NCBI GenBank assembly: GCA_024690965.1
Contig: JAILOG010000003.1
Location: forward strand, 1 to 60,111
Reading direction: 5' to 3'
Source: Clostridiales bacterium
GTDB lineage: Bacteria; Bacillota; Clostridia; Oscillospirales; Acutalibacteraceae
Length of the DNA: 60,111 bases
Part shown: positions 55,267-60,111 of the stretch, piece after piece
Numbering within the stretch: the first letter of the stretch is position 1
Layout of the letters: each line of letters begins with the position of its first letter
Position numbers and translations under genes: made by a program
Notes under the pieces: generated by a model
The model's input: only the letters and a program-made list of their open reading frames with translations
The model's database searches: none
Told to the model about the DNA's origin: nothing

Positions 55267-55698
55267 ATGTTTCATAAGATTAAAGCGGTCAATGCTCTGC
55301 CAAACTATCAATTAAGTGTACAGTTTGCAGAGGGAGTGACCAAAATTTATGATGTTAAGCCATTGTTTAGCAAGTGGGAGACTTTTAAAGCTTTAGAGAA
55401 TGCGCCGGAGCTGTTTGCCGATGTTAAAGTGGATATTGGTGGGTATGGAATTGTTTGGAACGACAATCTTAATCTGTCATGCGATGAACTGTTTGAAAAC
55501 GGTAACACTGTCAAGACGCCCTTTGACGGTCTTATAGCCTCTGCTGATGCCACAAGCCTTTGGGGGCTTAATGAAAGTACACTACGCAAGGCAATATCCT
55601 ATGGGAAACTTGTAAACGGTGTGGATGTGTGTAAATACGGAAAACAATGGGTGATTTCCGTTGATGCAATGATACGGGAATACGGAGAACCTTTGTAA
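55267..55698 (+). CDS. DUF2442 protein with C-terminal helix-turn-helix
   Basis: The 143-residue protein has an N-terminal DUF2442 domain (KIKAVNALPNYQLSVQFAEG..., IVWNDNLNLSCDELFENG). The C-terminal domain (DATSLWGLNESTLRKAISYG, then KYGKQWVISVDAMIREYG) looks like an excisionase/MerR-type DNA-binding domain. Such proteins often act as autoregulators or antitoxin-like factors beside DUF4160 toxins, but no such partner is present. AAGGAG precedes the ATG. Confidence 0.8.
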   Translation: MFHKIKAVNALPNYQLSVQFAEGVTKIYDVKPLFSKWETFKALENAPELFADVKVDIGGYGIVWNDNLNLSCDELFENGNTVKTPFDGLIASADATSLWGLNESTLRKAISYGKLVNGVDVCKYGKQWVISVDAMIREYGEPL

Positions 55699-55840
55699 CC
55701 CTTCTTTCACTTAAGAGGCAAAATGCAAAAAAAAATCAGGCAAAATGAAGATTGCGTGAAACCGCAATGAAAATATTTGTAGAAAAAGTAGAATTATTAT
55801 CAAAAAATAGATTAAAAAACATTAATAAACCATAGATTCA

Positions 55841-55882
55841 AGCGCCTTGTGTAAAAAATATACAAACACGAGGCGTTTTTTG
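55841..55882 (+). terminator. Terminator upstream of the giant surface protein
   Basis: GCGCCTTGTGT pairs with ACACGAGGCGT with one bulge, followed by T6. The 55700-55840 stretch holds no gene that I can see. Confidence 0.7.
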
Positions 55883-55915
55883 TTTTGTACTAAAGAGATA
55901 TGTGGAAAAAATTCA

Positions 55916-55944
55916 TTGACAACACAGGAGAATAGTAGTAAAAT
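55916..55944 (+). promoter_or_regulatory. Promoter of the giant surface protein
   Basis: Perfect TTGACA and TAAAAT lie 17 bp apart. A 5' leader of about 130 nt follows. Confidence 0.85.
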
Positions 55945-55983
55945 ACATATGTAATAAGTATAAGTAGCTTTGTAAGTGTATAT

Positions 55984-56035
55984 GTGGGATTTGTTAAGGG
56001 CTCCTCTGCGTAAAGCGAGTCGTTCCGTATCCCAC
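55984..56035 (+). promoter_or_regulatory. Structured 5' leader of the giant surface protein
   Basis: GTGGGAT (55984-55990) pairs exactly with ATCCCAC (56029-56035) and closes a 38-nt region that can form an inner CTC/GAG helix. It may be an RNA regulator; no known riboswitch class is recognised. Confidence 0.45.
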
Positions 56036-56079
56036 GTTGTACATCAAAAATTATCAGCCTTATGTAAGGAGGAGATATT

Positions 56080-59000
56080 ATGAAAAATATCAGAAAGGTG
56101 TTATCACTATTACTAACCGCGGCGTTGCTTTGCGCTACTGCGCTAAGTTGCCCCGTAACTGCGGTGGCGGCGGATTACGGCTCCACGGTTACGGAAATTG
56201 CCGCTTTCCATAGTGAAACAACCGTTACTCAGCAGATAGAAATGGTGCCTGATGAGGGTAACGAGGACGACCTCCTTATTATAAACGGTAATGAAGGAGG
56301 AAAAGATACCCCACTTGTTTTGAACAACTCGAAGGGTATTAAAAAGTCTGACATACAAAAGGCGCAGGCTACTGCTGCGCCCGAAGACGTTATTACCCAA
56401 AACGACGCTAATACCGCCACAAACGACGGTAGCTTGAGAGGCACAAAAGCAGGTGAGCAACAGCCTAATAAAGCCGGCACAAGATATATACTTACCACCA
56501 ATATGGGTAGTGACGCGGCAAGATGGGAAGAAAATTTGTTATTCTTGTCTACTGAGGACCCCACAGCTAACTATCAAAGATATTTTGTTGATACTTGCGG
56601 AAAAGTAACTGTATCAAGATTGGATACCGATAATGATTACAGTGCTGCGATAAGTGTAGATTCTGCCAATAAGTATTCTACGTATTCAGAGCTTTATGCG
56701 TATTTTGTTCAGGGTAAGTCGTACACTTTGTCTGCAACTGTAAATAAGGCGAATGCCACGTTGCATTTAAGTTATATTTCAGGCGGCTTGGTAGATCAGG
56801 CGCCTTCGCAATCTTCTTATTGGACAGACCAATCAACTGCAGCAAATCAAACTATAACTAAAACCTTTACTGCGGGTAACACGGGATATTACAGGCTTGC
56901 TTTCCGTATGCAAGATTCATCCGGTCCATCCGCTACTTTCACAAATATTAAGGTTGTGCCTGATGATAATGCTGTTCAGTCTAAATTCGGAATATACAGC
57001 ACTAAATCAAGAAAGTTGGTTGTGCCTACTCGCACAGGTTATTCATTCAACGGTTGGAGTAAATCCGGTACTGCAACGGTTGGCTCAAGCACCACCAACC
57101 CGGTTACAATATCAAGCGTTGGCAGTGATGTTACACTTACCGCACAATGGACTGCCAAGGTTTACAGAATAGTTCTTAATAACCAATCGGCAACCACATC
57201 CGGCACAACAGACGCGTACTATCAGTACGAAACAACACAATCATATAATAATACCACTTATTACTATTATACAAATGCGGACTGTGACCCGGCAACACAC
57301 GGCTTAAGTGGCGGTTATAAAATAACCAAACCTACAAAGACAGGCTACACTTTCGGCGGTTACTATACCGGCACAAACGGTAGCGGTACACAATATGTAA
57401 CAGAGTCCGGCGGTTTTACAAACAATATTTATAAAAAAATACCATCCCCGGGTGATACGTGGACACTTTACGCTAAGTGGACGCCAAACATATATCACGT
57501 AGTATTTAACAATCAAGGCGCAACATCGGCAGGTACAACAGAAATTTGGTATAAATATTATCAGTCGAGTCCGTATTACTACTATACCGACAGTACGTGT
57601 ACAACCGGATTGCCAAACTACAAAATTACAACGCCTCAAAAAATAGGTTACACTTTTGGTGGTTACAACACAGAGGCAAACGGAAGCGGAACCCAGTATG
57701 TTAACGCTTCAGGCACGTGTATAGGCAATATGTATCAAACAACCGGTGACAAAGAACTCTACGCTCAGTGGACAGCTATTACCTACAACATAAATTACGA
57801 TCTTGGCACTAACGGCGCGTGGCCAAGTAATTCAAGCCACCCATCAACAGCTGTATTTGGTTCAGGGGGAAATTTTCAGGTATCTTACCCAACCAGAACG
57901 GGATACACATTTACAGGCTGGAAACTTTCCGGAAGTGACGCTAACTTTGGAAGTGACCCAACCAAAAATGCAATTTATGCTTATATGGGTTCTGTACCTA
58001 TAACCAGTGCAGATCAGTTAATAATTAAGAACGCAAATTTTCAGTCTACATACTTTCAAAATTTAAGTTCAGTTAATGGTGCTACCGTTACCCTTACTGC
58101 CCAGTGGACATCGAATACATGCATCGTAACTTTTGACAAACAATCGGGTACAGGTGGAACGGCAAGTGTAACAGCTACTTTAGGCAGTGCAATGCCAAGT
58201 GCCACAATGCCTACACGAACAGGCTATACATTTGGTGGTTACTATGACGGCACAAATGGCAGTGGCACACAGTATTATACAGCCGCAGGCGCAAGTGCAC
58301 GAAATTGGGATAAGACAAGTGACACCATTTTATATGCAAAGTGGGTAAGTATAACCTACAACATACAATTTGACCCGAATGCCGGTACATGGAATGATAC
58401 TACAAGTATCACGAATGTTCAAAATGTGCCGTTTGGTCACGGTGCCTATGAAGGATATAGTTACGGTAACGGATATCCTACGCGTGTAGGTTATACTTTC
58501 ACAGGCTGGAAATTGACATATGTTAACAATTCTACACCAAACTATTCAACATCAAGTACACACACTGAAAGTCAATCAACAGCTTGTTATTACAAAGGCT
58601 CAAGCCATGTTAATATTGTTGATCAAAACACATTGATAATGCCGCCGGCGGCAGGTGCCCCAGCGGGTCTGGTGCTTTGTAATTTATGTGTAAATCAGAA
58701 TGACACAGCAAAGCTTACCGCTACTTGGACGCCAAACATATACCAGGTAACCCTTAATAATCAAGGCGCAACAACAGCAGGCACAACGGCTTATTGGTAT
58801 AGATATGAGACACATGATGGCTCCATATATTACTATGAAGACAGCTCCTGTACTACCCCGTTGAATACTAATGGTACAACGATTACAGTTCCCACCAAAA
58901 CAGGTTACACCTTTGGCGGTTATTGGACTAATTCAGATGGCACCGGAACACAGTATGTAGATGCAAGCGGAGCGTTATGCAACAACATTTACCGTAGTGT

Positions 59001-60111
59001 CGCAGATAACTCTACACTCTACGCCAAGTGGACCGCAATAACCTACAACATACAATTTGTTCCTAACGGCGGAACAATGAGCGGATCAACAAATGTAACC
59101 GATACATTTGGGTCAACAAACGGTTATAATATAGCCCTCAGCGATTATATACCTACTAGAGCCGGCTATACCTTTATTGGCTGGAAACTGTCATATGCCA
59201 GCGGATCAACCGAAAACTTTTCTACTTCCACAAGCGTAAGCTCGGGTGCATCTACGGCACATTATGGAGTATATGGCAACAGCAATAGAACCGGTATTAC
59301 AAGGGATAGTTTATTAGTTCCTACAACCGGACAGAATACAGTAATGTCTTTGCGTAATTTGTGTATAAACAATAATGATACCGCAATATTGACCGCACAG
59401 TGGACAGCGAATACGTATACCGTAACGCTTGATAAAAGATCGGGCACCGGCGGAACCGGAAGTGTAACAGCTACTTACGGCAGTGCAATGCCTGTTGCTA
59501 CTATGCCTACACGAACAGGCTATACATTTGGTGGTTACTATGATGCAACAAACGGTGGCGGCACCCAGTATTACACTGCGGCAGGTGCAAGCGCCCGCAC
59601 TTGGAATAAAACAAGTGATACAACCCTATACGCCTACTGGACGCCAAACATATACCAGGTAACACTTGATAACCAAAGTGCAACAACACCGGGTACAACG
59701 GCTTATTGGTATAGGTATGAGACCAGCACTCCGTATTATTACTATGAAGACAGTTCTTGCACCACTCCTTTAAATACCAACGGCACTCACATTGTTTTAC
59801 CGACAAAAACAGGTTACACCTTTGGCGGTTATTGGACTAATTCAGATGGCACCGGAACACAGTATGTAGATGCAAGCGGAGCGTTATGCAACAACATTTA
59901 CCGTAGTGTCGCAGGTAACTCTACACTCTACGCCAAGTGGACGCCGAACATATACAAGGTAACCCTTAATAATCAAGGCGCGACAACAGCAGGCACAACT
60001 CAAGTGTGGTATCAATTTAATACTACACAATCAAGCGGCGGTACAACATACTACTACTATACTAACAGTAACTGTAATGTGTCTTACGGCTTAAGCGGCG
60101 GTTGCTACATT
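56080..60111 (+). CDS. Giant secreted InlB-repeat surface protein (3' truncated by the window)
   Basis: The frame is open for 1344 codons to the last base. It starts MKNIRKVLSLLLTAALLCAT with a signal peptide cleaved near AVAADYG. An N-terminal Glu/Asp/Asn-rich region follows (to about residue 145), then a carbohydrate-binding-like beta domain (about 150-300). At least ten InlB B-repeat/Flg_new units come next, each with GYTFGGYY- or GYTFTGWK-like cores and a LYAKWT or LTAQWT end. Tyr and Thr are unusually common, as in YYYYTN. AAGGAGGAG lies 5 nt before the ATG at 56080. It is probably a cell surface adhesin; its anchor is outside the window. Near-identical 133-bp blocks (58902-59034 and 59811-59943) show recent internal duplication. 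Confidence 0.87.
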   Translation, partial: MKNIRKVLSLLLTAALLCATALSCPVTAVAADYGSTVTEIAAFHSETTVTQQIEMVPDEGNEDDLLIINGNEGGKDTPLVLNNSKGIKKSDIQKAQATAAPEDVITQNDANTATNDGSLRGTKAGEQQPNKAGTRYILTTNMGSDAARWEENLLFLSTEDPTANYQRYFVDTCGKVTVSRLDTDNDYSAAISVDSANKYSTYSELYAYFVQGKSYTLSATVNKANATLHLSYISGGLVDQAPSQSSYWTDQSTAANQTITKTFTAGNTGYYRLAFRMQDSSGPSATFTNIKVVPDDNAVQSKFGIYSTKSRKLVVPTRTGYSFNGWSKSGTATVGSSTTNPVTISSVGSDVTLTAQWTAKVYRIVLNNQSATTSGTTDAYYQYETTQSYNNTTYYYYTNADCDPATHGLSGGYKITKPTKTGYTFGGYYTGTNGSGTQYVTESGGFTNNIYKKIPSPGDTWTLYAKWTPNIYHVVFNNQGATSAGTTEIWYKYYQSSPYYYYTDSTCTTGLPNYKITTPQKIGYTFGGYNTEANGSGTQYVNASGTCIGNMYQTTGDKELYAQWTAITYNINYDLGTNGAWPSNSSHPSTAVFGSGGNFQVSYPTRTGYTFTGWKLSGSDANFGSDPTKNAIYAYMGSVPITSADQLIIKNANFQSTYFQNLSSVNGATVTLTAQWTSNTCIVTFDKQSGTGGTASVTATLGSAMPSATMPTRTGYTFGGYYDGTNGSGTQYYTAAGASARNWDKTSDTILYAKWVSITYNIQFDPNAGTWNDTTSITNVQNVPFGHGAYEGYSYGNGYPTRVGYTFTGWKLTYVNNSTPNYSTSSTHTESQSTACYYKGSSHVNIVDQNTLIMPPAAGAPAGLVLCNLCVNQNDTAKLTATWTPNIYQVTLNNQGATTAGTTAYWYRYETHDGSIYYYEDSSCTTPLNTNGTTITVPTKTGYTFGGYWTNSDGTGTQYVDASGALCNNIYRSVADNSTLYAKWTAITYNIQFVPNGGTMSGSTNVTDTFGSTNGYNIALSDYIPTRAGYTFIGWKLSYASGSTENFSTSTSVSSGASTAHYGVYGNSNRTGITRDSLLVPTTGQNTVMSLRNLCINNNDTAILTAQWTANTYTVTLDKRSGTGGTGSVTATYGSAMPVATMPTRTGYTFGGYYDATNGGGTQYYTAAGASARTWNKTSDTTLYAYWTPNIYQVTLDNQSATTPGTTAYWYRYETSTPYYYYEDSSCTTPLNTNGTHIVLPTKTGYTFGGYWTNSDGTGTQYVDASGALCNNIYRSVAGNSTLYAKWTPNIYKVTLNNQGATTAGTTQVWYQFNTTQSSGGTTYYYYTNSNCNVSYGLSGGCYI
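58902..59034 (+). repeat. 133-bp block repeated at 59811-59943
   Basis: The two copies, 909 bp apart, differ at about one base by eye (GCAGATAAC versus GCAGGTAAC). The flanking repeat units are clearly more diverged. Confidence 0.85.

Noticed and set aside
56143-59806. Minus-strand and other-frame ORFs inside the giant surface protein
   Set aside because: The plus frame from 56080 has promoter, ribosome binding site, signal peptide and regular domain repeats for 1344 codons.

Overview
The window looks like a chromosomal piece of a spore-forming, low-to-mid GC Firmicute of the Ruminococcus/Oscillospiraceae type. Support comes from type I dockerins on secreted proteins, a YlmC/YmxH sporulation protein, a BclA-like collagen protein, a SpoIIIJ/Jag pair, PduL-type phosphotransacetylase, GGGtGRT protein, DUF1540, DUF6472 and DUF6512 proteins, strong AGGAGG ribosome binding sites, several TTG starts and TTGACA/TATAAT promoters. 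The assignment is by gene content only; no 16S gene is present.

Layout. 1-1.7 kb: 3' end of an InlB-repeat/dockerin surface protein. 1.9-14.3 kb: housekeeping and small orphan genes (pduL, a small alarmone synthetase, tRNA-Thr with a tandem terminator repeat, uridine kinase, an NlpC/P60 cell wall hydrolase, ylmC, rubrerythrin, rimM-trmD, an HPr paralogue with Tyr at position 15, an RluA-type synthase, a degenerate RadC, DUF1540, two orphan membrane proteins, tRNA-Leu). 14.4-26.5 kb: a complete type I-E CRISPR-Cas locus (cas3, cas8e, cse2, cas7e, cas5e, cas6e, cas1 and a cas2-DnaQ fusion) followed by a 46-repeat array. 26.5-28.8 kb: a prophage relic whose first gene, a head morphogenesis/toxin gene, is cut by the last CRISPR repeat and whose last gene, a scaffold protein, is cut after about 18 codons. 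29.1-43.0 kb: genes on the minus strand (GGGtGRT/NifU-like pair, valS, and a tight operon apgM-tatD-rqcH-pcrA-php-zapA-U32 peptidase). 43.2-47.4 kb: an extracellular O-acylation type cassette (SGNH lipoprotein, DUF4358 lipoprotein, MBOAT, DHHW, DUF6472). 47.4-52.3 kb: polysaccharide deacetylase, collagen-like protein with a neighbouring glycosyltransferase, and a CHAP/dockerin peptidoglycan hydrolase. 52.5-55.2 kb: the conserved rpmH-rnpA-yidD-yidC-jag operon. 55.3-60.1 kb: a DUF2442/HTH protein and the first 1344 codons of a giant InlB-repeat surface protein that runs off the window.

The most informative region is the CRISPR locus. Spacers 16 and 20 overlap by 22 nt on opposite strands, so each reveals the flank of the other's protospacer. 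Both flanks end in AA, and 43 of 45 spacers begin with C or T and none with A. Together these suggest an AA or AAY PAM from the array alone. The array ends inside a phage gene, so a deletion or insertion has joined immunity memory to a phage fragment that still carries a possible toxin/immunity pair. Other points worth checking are the HPr H15Y change, the GGGtGRT/NifU-like pair of unknown role, a perfect palindrome over a -35 box at 13.7 kb, a DnaA-box-like cluster at 3.6 kb, and a structured 5' leader before the giant surface protein.
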